Shown: one piece after another, positions 44,085-53,027 of the stretch
Layout of the letters: each line of letters opens with the position of its first letter
How positions within the stretch are numbered: the first letter of the stretch is position 1
Assembly (NCBI GenBank): GCA_963971575.1
Contig: OZ020622.1
Span: 33,014,301-33,078,300 of the forward strand
DNA length: 64,000 nucleotides
Direction: 5' to 3'
From: Liopterus haemorrhoidalis
Taxonomy: Eukaryota; Arthropoda; Insecta; Coleoptera; Dytiscidae
Translations under genes and position numbers: made by a program
The notes under the pieces: generated by a model
What the model was told of the DNA's origin: nothing
The model's database searches: none
The model's input: only the letters and a program-made list of their open reading frames with translations

Positions 44085-44490
44085 TTAAGAGGCCTCACGT
44101 ACAGCTGTTGTATCCTTACTATTACGGTACATCTCATAAATTACATTACGTATCCCAACTGTTGTAAAATTGTCTAATTCTACAACAGATTTAGTACGTG
44201 TTCGTTTCTTTTTCGGGCTATTGCCAGGCTTCATCTTTCGCTTGTTGTGCAGCGATTTTATTTACTTTAGAAATGCTGACATCTATTGCAGCAGCAACTC
44301 TCTAAAAAGTTAATTAACAATTATTTGTGGAAAAATATTCAAGTGAAAAGACCATACATATAAACAAAATTTAATATTTACTGACATCTCTGACACATTT
44401 CAAATCCATTAAAGGTCCACCATTATCTCATTCTCTTTCAAAATAATAAATAAGAGACAAAACCACCCTTTGAGCACGGCTACTAAGAGC
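44085..44490 (-). pseudogene. HTH region of DDE_3-like transposase
   Basis: From ATG at ~44490: MAKALSSRAQRVVLSLIYYF, a stop, PLMDLKCVRDV, a possible intron with GTAAAT donor at ~44383, then RVAAAIDVSISKVNKI and, in another frame, VVELDNFTTVGIRNVIYEMY. This is the two-HTH N-terminus of IS630/DDE_3-like insect proteins. The C-terminal nuclease is missing. Related to the remnant at 28412-28590. Confidence 0.5.
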
Positions 44491-44554
44491 TTTCGCCATT
44501 TTTATTACAATAATATTTTATTTATTGAGAAATAAAATTTAACCCCATAATATG

Positions 44555-44793
44555 CCTCTTACCATCACCCTGAGTCTGTTTCAACTTTTCCAACAGACTT
44601 TTTATCTTATTTATTGTTTGTGTGTTTGTCTGTGCAAGATTGAGTATGTGTAATTTTATTGATTTTATCTATTTATTGATTGTTTAATTTATTGCTTTTT
44701 AATATGTAGTGTAGTCATTTTTTTTGTGTTAAATGGGCTGCGTTAGGCGCAAATAGCCTTTGTTGCTGTGCGCCAAAATTTTAACTAACTAGA
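44555..44793 (+). mobile_element. I-type LINE copy, 3' UTR only
   Basis: Matches the 3' UTR of the LINEs at 36240 and 42700 from CCTCTTACCATCACCCTGAG to the TAACTAACT tail. A near duplication of CCATAATATG (44545-44554) and CCATAAAATG (44794-44803), 9 of 10 identical, flanks it. An extreme 5' truncation. Confidence 0.85.
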
Positions 44794-44932
44794 CCATAAA
44801 ATGTAATGTAACACGTAAATGTCAAACGTGTCTAAAAACGTATGAACAATATAATCTCAAGCTGGCAACGCGTAAAAATCTTACCAACATTAAATAAATA
44901 AATGTACTAAGTTATGGATTGATGTTCGTTAA

Positions 44933-47323
44933 CCCTAGAATACTAAACATGTGTGGGAGTTGCATAGTTACTAAGCATTCGTAAATTTTACGTCAATTTT
45001 TTTTATTGTAAAAAAGAAAGAGTAACATTTTGTATTTAACTAAGGTATTTAACTAAGGTATTTAAATTCTTATAAGATAATTGTTTATAAAATAAAATAT
45101 ACATGAAAAAACAAAAAAATATATTATTTTGCACAATTTTGGCAGCAAATAGCACGATGTTCTTCGCAGATGGCACGTTTGCAGCGTCTACAGAAATTTG
45201 TGGTCATTCTACGAAGACGCAAAGGACAAAAAGCACATGTGGTACGTTTTTTTTTCTTGTTGAACTACAGTTTCGTTTGGCATATCAATTTTTAAAATAT
45301 CACAAATATCTTGTTGAACTGAGCGTTGCAAAGTAGGGATGTTGACTCGCAACTCTAGCCAAAGTTTAATAAGTTCGTCGGTCAGTTCAAGCATAAATTC
45401 TTTCTATTTATAGTTTTTGCATTATTTCTGCTTCTATTAGAGTTATAAATTATAAAAGAATTTATTGAAGCAATATTAATCATGTTGTAAAACGTACACA
45501 TAGGCCATCTTCTAGTTTTTCGAGCACAATTCATGTTAGAACACATTTGATCAAAGGTATCAACTCCTAACTTGGTCTGATTATAGAAATGAATAATTTC
45601 TGGTTTCTTCGTACCAGCATTCAAACTTCCGTTATCGTGCATTGTAGAAAGCAGTAGTACCAACTTTTTGTTTTCTGATGTTGACTTATAGGAAAACCAG
45701 TGTTTTTTCTTTATCAAAACAAAACATCGATGATCCTGGTTTTCTACCTCGTATTTCTAACATTTCATTGGGTATCTCCATTTTGTTGTTGCGTATTGTA
45801 CCAACCAGGGTTAGTTTGTAAGGAGCTTCTAACATTTCATCAGCGACTCCAACAGAAGTAAACCAGTTATTCATGGTTACGTTTCTATTAGTACCGTGTA
45901 AAGTTGTTGTCAATTTTTTCACATAATATGTACTAAGAGGGAATCCTTCTGTTTTGGTTCCTCTTCCTAAATGTGGATCGGCATCAATCATGTATTTGGT
46001 AGTTACATCACAAAGCATAACAATTTTAATGCCATATTTTGCTGGCTTGTTGGGAATAAACATTCTAAACTTGCATCTACCTCGAAATGCTACAAGTTGT
46101 TCATCCAATGTTGTGTAACTAGATGGAGTATAAGATGTTCTACATATACTGATAATTTTATCCCAAATATCACGAATAGGGGCGAAAGGGTCAAGTTTTT
46201 TTCGTTCGGTTCTTGTGCTTTTATCGTCAAAACGTAAACAATCTAACAAAAATAAAAATCTATCGCAGCTCATTGTTGCTCTATATATGTTTCCTGTTAA
46301 TTTAGAATCAAACATCTGTTTGGCGTTGAGATGATTATTTTTCATTACTGCGGAGAAAATAAGCAGCTCATTTAGTGCAACAATTTCTTCCTTACTAGTT
46401 TTAGAAATTGTAAGATTTTGTTTGGCATAATTAGTCGATTTTACACCAATTCCTTTATTTGTGTAGGTTACGATTACATCTAATATTTCGCCACAAAAAA
46501 ATTTGCGGAAGCAGCTAGAAGGAGTCATACAATGTGCAGCGTGTCCTTTACTTCCAGGCATAAAATGAACTATATTTCGAGCTAACGTTCTTTTTTGTCG
46601 CCTTGGTTCTATAGTTGACCATCGATGGCTATCTTTGCCTTTTAGTGACGTTTTCTTTGGAACTACAATATATTTTTGGACGTCGGCAATTGATGATAAA
46701 GGTACATTATCATCTGATTCATCGTCGCTATTTACGACGGCTATTGTTCCAGCTCCAGAGGTACTTGGTATGGCTTGAAAATTCTCGTGGTCATCAGAAT
46801 TTTCGTAGTCATCTGAATCGATGTCCTCTTCTTCGACATTATCGTCATCACTTTCGCTAGTGGATGCTTGTATTTCTTCTATTTCATCATCCTCGCCTCT
46901 CATAATTTTTTCCGCTTCTGCTAATATTCAGCCTGTGTCAATGGTCTTTTAGACATATTTGTATTTTTTTTTTAACTTTTACCTAAAATGTAATTCAATA
47001 CTAAAAAATTATACAAATAAATTTTAAAAACTACCTATACCTTTTAAAAAACGATCAATATTCATTAAACTTTATCTCAAAATATCATTTATTTGAAGAC
47101 TATAATTGTATCTCAAATACTAAACATTCGTAAAATCAATGACACATGTGGAACATATAAGGGAAAAATTTAACTTATCACCAAACACACTTCACTGTCG
47201 ACTATTTACAATTATTAAAGAAGCTACCGAAAGAGGCAAGTCAGTCGGTTCATTCAAAGTGGCGGAATTTGCCGAATCGCTGTCGGCTCTTCGTAAAATT
47301 TACGAATGTTTAGTGTTCTAGGG
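44933..47323 (-). mobile_element. piggyBac element with both ends
   Basis: 2.39 kb with TTAA on each side (44929-44932 and 47324-47327). Ends read CCCTAGAATACTAAACAT and, inverted, CCCTAGAACACTAAACAT: 17 of 18 identical. Subterminal CATTCGTAAA motifs occur near both ends (44983, 47124, 47290). Encodes one transposase on minus. Confidence 0.95.
45105..46903 (-). pseudogene. piggyBac transposase, frameshifted and D-to-N
   Basis: 405 codons open from 46903: acidic N-terminus (EDDEIEEIQASTSESDDDN), then the DDE_Tnp_1_7 domain with TLDEQLVAFRGRCKFR (first Asp) and TMNNWFTSV, where the second catalytic Asp of the usual DNxFTS motif is Asn. A frameshift at ~45700 leads to 45717-45382 with KLGVDTFDQMCS (third Asp), and after a stop and a T-run frameshift near 45250 a Cys-rich C-terminal finger (CRRCKRAICEEHRAICCQNC). 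The Asn plus frameshifts make it inactive. Confidence 0.9.
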
Positions 47324-47466
47324 TTAAATCAAATCATGACATTGGTACTTAAATTAACCAAGTGAGACGTCATCTCATATTTATTGTGAATGGAGTTTAT
47401 TGTTATTATAGTTTATAAAAGTATTATAATGATAAACGCCGATATATATACAAGTCACGCCATGAT

Positions 47467-47641
47467 TGTTTAATAAGTATTAATTATTAATTATTAGAAA
47501 TACTTGGTATTTATTTATCAAAAAGCAACTACATGACAATTATATATCAATGAGCCTTCTTTTGTAACTGGCATAGCTTACTAAAATACATAATTATATT
47601 AAATGTCACTCTGACAGTATAACTGTCAAGCTGACACTACA
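47467..47641 (-). repeat. 3' LTR of chimeric element
   Basis: Identical to the 5' LTR. Directly preceded on the minus strand by a purine run (AAAAGAAGGAAGA, 47642-47654). Its first bases supply the stop codon (TAG) of the pol-derived frame. Confidence 0.95.
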
Positions 47642-48072
47642 TCTTCCTTCTTTTGGTTAATGTGCACGGTGGTACTTGAAGAACTTTACCACTTCTTGTG
47701 CGCATTGGACTTCCTTGTTTTTGGGAACTTGTACTTGAGGTTTCTGCTTGAGGAGGTAACTCGTTGTGTTTCTCTTCAGCTTCAGTATGCTTCATTTCTC
47801 CTTCTGATGTTTTATTTTCAGAGCTTGTAGTTTCAGAATCGTTTTCAGTTGTTGGTATTGGAACGAGTTGTTTCCGATTTCTTCTTAATTCGCCCTCATC
47901 TGTGTCTATTATATACGATCTCGGAAAGATGCTGGAAGTTTTCACTTTTCCAAATCTTTTCATATCTGAGATCCATACTTTTTCTCTTGGCTGAAGTTCT
48001 TTTTGCTCTCTTGCTCCTGTTCTTTTATTGTAATTTCTTGTAGTTCTCTCCTTTATTCTTTGATCATTTTCT
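47637..48072 (-). pseudogene. pol C-terminal tail
   Basis: Final ~140 codons of the frame: RTTRNYNKRTGAREQKELQ, EKVWISDMKRFGKVKTSSI and PRSYIIDTDEGELRRNRKQL are the integrase C-terminal pattern of Ty3/gypsy elements (NYNxRxxARE, VWIxD, PRSYxVxTxxGxxRRNRxxL). A Ser/Glu-rich tail and a basic end (TKRRKM) follow. Catalytic integrase is not present. Confidence 0.85.
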
Positions 48073-48074
48073 TT

Positions 48075-48878
48075 AAACGATTGTAAATCTGGGTATAGGA
48101 GGCTTACCCGTACCCAGTTGAAATCTGGGAATTTATTTACGGCCTTACCGATAGTCATATAGGCGGTCATACCGCCACCTGGTGCTTGCAAGATAGTCAG
48201 TCGAAGCCTTAGTGCTGATTCAGGTATCAAATCATTCCAGGACTCTATTATTAATGGTACTGTCACACTTGTTATAAACTTGCTGTACCGATCATAAAAT
48301 GTTTTTACCGTCTCTGGTGATACCTCGACGGACTCCTGTAAATCTGCCTCGAGTCCTTGCTGAATTTCATCGGCGAACCGATCAGAGATGGTTCCCCTCT
48401 TGATTATTGCAACAGTTATGTGTGTAATCAAATCCAGTCCGGTCATCCGATAGAATGGTGTTGAAACATCGGACATGTATCTCAGAACGCGTATGGCTTT
48501 CTCCACTGTGTCGCACCTCTCCCAGTCTTCAATCAGATGTACACCATACAGCTCTCTGTATCTGACGCTAGTAATAGTACCATTGTCGGTATTAGAGGTG
48601 ATCCAGATGGTGTATGCCTGGGCACTGGCACGACAGATTGTATTAATCCTCGGGTACGCAATTAGGCTCTGTACTGAACGTACGATCTCCTGCTGACTAT
48701 CTACTGCGCCTGCAAACATCACCTCTGGGAGAAATGGCCCCAATAGTTCTGCCATCACAGTAGCATGAATCATGGACTGTGTTATATTCTGGACATTTCG
48801 GTACAGTGCTCTGCCGTAGGTTACAATAGTGGCCATAGATGAGACGTGTGTATCTGTCCACAACCCAGTGAATGGCAA
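48075..48878 (-). CDS. Captured nucleoprotein-like segment, sense
   Basis: About 265 open codons at the start of a 413-codon frame (48878-47637), fused in frame to the pol tail at ~48070. Mostly alpha-helical with few charged clusters; landmarks are DSQQEIVRSVQSLI, VRYRELYGVHLIEDWE and LTILQAPGGGMTAYMTIGKA. None of this belongs to any retroelement protein I know. Its style, and the presence of the opposite polarity next door, point to the nucleoprotein of a nonsegmented negative-strand RNA virus (possibly chuvirus-like). The identification is by impression only and needs a search. Confidence 0.4.
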
Positions 48879-49211
48879 AATAATACTACTGCTTTGGCCG
48901 CAGTAGGCCTTAATATGTATTATGGATGGAATAAAGATCTGGGAGTTGCAAAATCTACCAATTTTAAGAACTTAGCGTACGTAGCTAAAGAACTACTTGT
49001 CAAGATTGGAGGGGACGGTGCTCTTAATGCATATGGAGGATGGCCGCGGGTAGTTAAAGACCGCGCAATCGTGGATGCGTTGATAACCACGTATGAGGAA
49101 GCTAGAGTTCAACAGACAGACCAAAATGCACAGGATCAACACCGAGCCAGTGATCTGTATAATACAGCTATCGACTTAATCACAAACCGTGTTGAATTCT
49201 TTGGAGTGTAG
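48866..49211 (+). pseudogene. Captured nucleoprotein-like segment, antisense
   Basis: Plus-strand open frame from ~48878 to TAG at 49209-49211, antisense to the retroelement: LNMYYGWNKDLGVAKSTNF, ELLVKIGGDGALNAYGGWPR and a Gln/Asp-rich helix (EEARVQQTDQNAQDQHRASD). It ends with a natural-looking C-terminus followed by an AT-rich 3' UTR to 49379. It is plausibly another part (likely the C-terminal part) of the same protein as 48075-48878, in the opposite orientation. The break at 48866-48880 is a clean polarity switch. Confidence 0.4.
49041..49176 (+). repeat. 136-bp exact direct repeat, copy 1
   Basis: Identical to 49380-49515. Starts TGGCCGCGGGTAGTTAAAG, ends ACAGCTATCGACT. Lies within the antisense nucleoprotein-like segment. 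Confidence 0.95.
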
Positions 49212-49379
49212 ATTACCCATGTATGAGGTATCTGTATCATATCATATCTTTTATAATTTTATATTATTATACATTCATTATCAATAACATATTTGTATTT
49301 GAGACAATACTGTTTCAATAGTATTCAGCTTATCTAGTTAGTAACTGGAATTAAATAAAACAAACTTAAAGAAACAACT

Positions 49380-49515
49380 TGGCCGCGGGTAGTTAAAGAC
49401 CGCGCAATCGTGGATGCGTTGATAACCACGTATGAGGAAGCTAGAGTTCAACAGACAGACCAAAATGCACAGGATCAACACCGAGCCAGTGATCTGTATA
49501 ATACAGCTATCGACT
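49380..49515 (+). repeat. 136-bp exact direct repeat, copy 2
   Basis: Second copy, placed between the 3' UTR-like sequence and gag. Its right end is the junction to gag. It looks like a second pass of the same template. Confidence 0.95.
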
Positions 49516-49516
49516 G

Positions 49517-50056
49517 TCTTACTTTTGTAATTGCACTTTGCAATGTTAAATTAGTATCCAACTGTAAACGCTCGGAGAGTTTGTCATTATGTATACCAAT
49601 AACTATCATATCTCTAATGAGGTCTTCTTTTAATTCGCCAAATTCGCAGGTATCTGCTAAACTATGTAAATCTTTAATAAATAATTCTACCGGTTCATCT
49701 AAATTTTGCCTTCTTTTGAAAAACTTAACACGCTCGTATACTATATTCTTCTTACCACAGAAATATTCTTTAAACTGCTGTTTAACTTTGTCATACGATG
49801 TGAGATCTTCATCGGTTAATTTTAGCGTGCTTATTAAATCTTCTGCTTCCTCCCCCATACAGTAGAGAAGCATGTTTACCTGATTTATTTCGGGTTTACA
49901 GTTTAATTCTGAGGCTTTTCTGAATCTTTCGAACCTCAGAATCCACTTGTTCCATGTACTAGGTTCCCTGAAGTTAAATTTTTTTGGAGTATCTATGCTG
50001 TACTGTGTACTGTGGTTCATTGTACTTGTACTTGTACTTGCCATATTTTTCTCCAT
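49517..50056 (-). pseudogene. gag N-terminal part
   Basis: About 180 codons from the ATG at 50056. FNFREPSTWNKWILRFERFR and the following helical sequence, with FFKRRQNLDEPVELFIKDL, is a Ty3/gypsy-type Gag (retrotransposon gag domain: PxxWxxWxxRFxxF and RxQxxxExVxxFxxxL). At 49516 the frame passes into reversed foreign sequence and soon ends (49475), so the nucleocapsid zinc knuckle and the protease are missing. No lesion within the gag portion. Confidence 0.85.
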
Positions 50057-50106
50057 TTTGTGCTATGATTTTGGTTATTCACAATATTAATAATCAAAGT
50101 TTTAGG

Positions 50107-50122
50107 TTTACACCTGACACCA
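50107..50122 (-). promoter_or_regulatory. Primer-binding site
   Basis: TGGTGTCAGGTGTAAA directly follows the 5' LTR on the minus strand. TGG plus complement of a tRNA 3' end is the normal start of first-strand synthesis; I cannot say which tRNA. Confidence 0.7.
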
Positions 50123-50297
50123 TGTTTAATAAGTATTAATTATTAATTATTAGAAATACTTGGTATTTATTTATCAAAAAGCAACTACATGACAATTATA
50201 TATCAATGAGCCTTCTTTTGTAACTGGCATAGCTTACTAAAATACATAATTATATTAAATGTCACTCTGACAGTATAACTGTCAAGCTGACACTACA
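50123..50297 (-). repeat. 5' LTR of chimeric element
   Basis: Begins TGTAGTGTCAGC and ends TTATTAAACA on the minus strand (TG...CA). By eye identical over all 175 bases to the 3' LTR, implying a young insertion. Contains an AATAAATA polyadenylation-like signal. Confidence 0.95.
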
Positions 50298-50357
50298 ATG
50301 ATCACATCTGTCGTCCATAGATAAAAGAAGAGAAATAGAAAGAAGAAAGTGGTGAGT

Positions 50358-50541
50358 ATTAACGACAAAAATATTAAAACTAGACAAAATAAATCATAAC
50401 AATTGTTTCATTTATTAATAACATTTGATTATGTTTATTTATTTTGTCTATTTTTGATATTATTAACCACAAAAATATTAAAACTAGACAAAATAAATCA
50501 TAACAATTGTTTCATTTATTAATAACATCTGATTATGTTTA
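50358..50541. repeat. 80-bp direct duplication
   Basis: 50358-50437 and 50462-50541 differ at about two positions. The spacer (TTTATTTTGTCTATTTTTGATAT) partly inverts the repeat start (ATATTAAAACTAGACAAAATA). Confidence 0.9.
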
Positions 50542-50847
50542 CAACTACATAAGAACAAGCAGTTAGAAATTATACAGAAACAGAAAAACAATAACTCGAA
50601 GAAATAATTATTTATTAAGAAGTAGACAACGTATAACATAATATTTACTAATACCATAGAGTAAGTAAAACATAGAGAAACAATACAATTCAACGGGAAA
50701 CAATTATGTGAAAAAAACCAGCCATCTATTTTTTAATAATGAAACTAAATTTACTATGTAACCCTCTGGAGTCACACTTGAAAACTAACATAGTTGCATT
50801 CATAATTCTCTCCGTTAACACCTCTCGACACGCCTTTCGAGTATAAT
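50542..50847. other. AT-rich spacer
   Basis: No gene recognised. Confidence 0.4.
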
Positions 50848-51735
50848 GGCCCGGTTACACGATGCCAGTAACTTCTGCAAGTACTGGCACAAGTACTTCT
50901 ACCAGTATTTGCACAAGTCGTTTTGTCGTTTACACGTATTCCAGTATCTTATTTAAGTAACCTTGCAAAGAACCCGAAACACACTGCAAAATGTAGGTGC
51001 TTCTAATTATTTTTTATGCGTAAAACCGTCTTTTTAACGCGTCAATTTTCGATGTTGCACCTAATTTTATGTATTTTATGCGTACGTCTTTCTACAAAAA
51101 TGAATCGGCGCCAAAAATTACATTTATTAAAAAAAGGTGTGAATATCTGATTCAAAATGATTTTAGAAGAATTAATTGATAACTTCGAAGGTATTTTGGC
51201 GCACCTACCAAATAAAAGGGTTTGGGTGCGAACATGGTTGGAGAGGAGACCAACACATGGGGCTTCCAATCTTCTCTTAAAAGAATTAGCAGTTGAGGAT
51301 ATTCAGGAGTATACAAACTGCATGCGGATGTCGCCAGAATGCCTGAATATCCTCCTGCAAAAGATATTGCCTACCATTGAACGGCAAGACACGGTGATGC
51401 GGATGGCGATACCGCCAAGAACAAAATTAGAAATCACCTTGTCGTATTTGGCGACGGGTAATTCATACAGAAATTTATCCCAACAATTTCGGGTATCACG
51501 ACCTGCGATTTCCAAATTGATCCCGGAAGTTTGCGATGCAATATATGATGCCCTTGAGGAATATATACAAGTAAGACAAAGAAATACATATTTTGACTTA
51601 TTAATTTATTTCATCCAAAAAATGATGCTGCAATACAAGAGCATTGCAAATTACATTACTATAATATTTTATAGTATGAATATCATACACATTTTATTAT
51701 ACTTGTATTTATATAGATTGGAGGCCACTATATAA
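50848..51735 (+). mobile_element. PIF/Harbinger 5' fragment
   Basis: Left end likely TGGCCCGGTTACACGATGCC at 50848, with several AGTACTGGCACAAGTACTT-type repeats inside (50870-50950), as in the subterminal regions of these elements. Only the N-terminal exon follows; right end and nuclease exon are missing. Confidence 0.55.
51157..51570 (+). pseudogene. Harbinger nuclease exon 1
   Basis: MILEELIDNFEGILAH at the start, KRVWVRTWLERR (the WVRxWLxRR motif), MSPECLNILLQKILPTIERQ, and the HTH ITLSYLATGNSYRNLSQQFR-like segment. Ends YIQ followed by GTAAGAC, a splice donor in the same position as in the complete element at 20564. Sequence after it is intron-like; no DDE exon is found. Different subfamily from the element at 19890. 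Confidence 0.75.
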
Positions 51736-52214
51736 ATTCAAAAAATCACATTTAAATTACATAATAAGTGCTTTCCAGTTAAGTGTAAAACACTTCGAAC
51801 TACTCTGAACTGTTCTGAAATTATTACGTTAGGGGAACTGTTGAAATTATTAAATTTGGGGAAGAGCGAAGGTAGTTCTAGCGTAGTTTGGGAGCGTGGA
51901 GTACTTTAACTTGGAACACTAATGAAAGAGTAAGTATTGTCACAAGTGGCCTGGTTCGTCTCTTTGACTGAGGGTTGAGGGACTGTAGTCTTGGATGCTA
52001 CTACCGAAATGAATACGTTAGGGATAATCTGATACAAAGGTTCCAAAGTATAAAAGGGGCTCAAAGGCTTGACTTATGTTAAGGCTACTAAGGCAATGGT
52101 TGTACAAGCAATGCCGACAGTTAGGAGACCAATAATTAGGCAACAGAAGACGCAGTTACTCATAGCTTTACGAGAGGATTTTTGGAAATAAGACCCACTG
52201 TGACTTGTTATAAC
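51736..52214. other. Intergenic, no gene seen
   Basis: No gene recognised. Confidence 0.4.
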
Positions 52215-52915
52215 CTGTAAAATGCCAAACTGGGGGATGATAGAAAACACTGATTGAATGGTAACAGTAAGACTATTTATTAAACTTTATAATTACAATT
52301 ATTATATCTCTATAAGTATTTGTTAAAATAAATGTTTTTACTCTTATGCTATTTAATTATTTACTAAGTTAATATAACTGACAAGGCCCTGTCGATATAA
52401 TATAAGATATTAACACTCCGTCAGTGTTCGACCAAAAACAAATAGTTAGGGCTTTTAAGCAATCTTCAGACAAATAATTGATAAACTAAACTATACTTAC
52501 ATAGTCGTCATACTCAAACTTGTAAATAACTTTTCAAGACTGTAGACACTAATAAGATCTGCTGATGATAGTGAGCGACTGATGACTGACTGATAATTAG
52601 CTAGATCTCAATCTGTCTTATATAGTCCGTTCTGGGGTTTTTGAACGGAATTTGGTTATAATTTTCCCACGTTTCATCGTGACGTTTTTAATGTTAGGTC
52701 ATTCCATAATGTGGCTCGGAATTTTCATTACCCGAAATGATGTAAACCACTTATTTCTAGTTTCTAATTAATACGCGTGTCGAGGTCACGCATGTTTTAA
52801 TTGGTTTAAATTATTTGATTTAATCGCTAATATTTTTGGGACTAATAAAGAATGTTTTCGTTTATATTCTTACAAAATACAGAGATGTATTTAACTTTAT
52901 TTTCCCTACATGACA
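52215..52915 (-). repeat. 3' LTR of env-bearing retroelement
   Basis: On the minus strand the LTR starts TGTCATGTAGGG at 52915, right after a polypurine tract (AAGAGGAGGGGGTAA, 52917-52931). It contains a core promoter (52580-52626) and an AATAAATAG polyadenylation-like signal (~52274-52283). Its far end is not certain (a TTTTACA near 52219 is a candidate). The partner LTR is not in the window. Confidence 0.65.
52578..52626 (-). promoter_or_regulatory. LTR promoter
   Basis: TATATAAGAC at 52625-52616 followed ~30 bases later by TCAGTCAGTC, an arthropod initiator. Spacing fits a TATA plus Inr promoter. Confidence 0.6.
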
Positions 52916-53027
52916 TTACCCCCTCCTCTTAAAGCCATGGCCCCCATGGCTAGGGCCACCCCTTTTATGTTAAGGGTTGATTTCTAAGAAAAAATTTATC
53001 CGAATGCTAAGTTACTAAGTAATATTC

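Larger units (their letters stand above)
47467..50297 (-). mobile_element. Chimeric LTR retroelement with captured foreign ORF
   Basis: Identical 175-bp LTRs at 50123-50297 (5') and 47467-47641 (3') with 5-bp target duplication ATGAT (47462-47466, 50298-50302). Interior on minus: primer-binding site, the first ~180 codons of gag, then ~1.4 kb of non-retroelement coding sequence in both polarities, then the end of pol and a polypurine tract. PR, RT, RNase H and most of integrase are absent. It must have been mobilised in trans. Confidence 0.9.

Noticed and set aside
47139..47321. 60-codon plus-strand ORF at the end of piggyBac
   Set aside because: It runs through the terminal repeat; no similarity recognised and no context for a gene.
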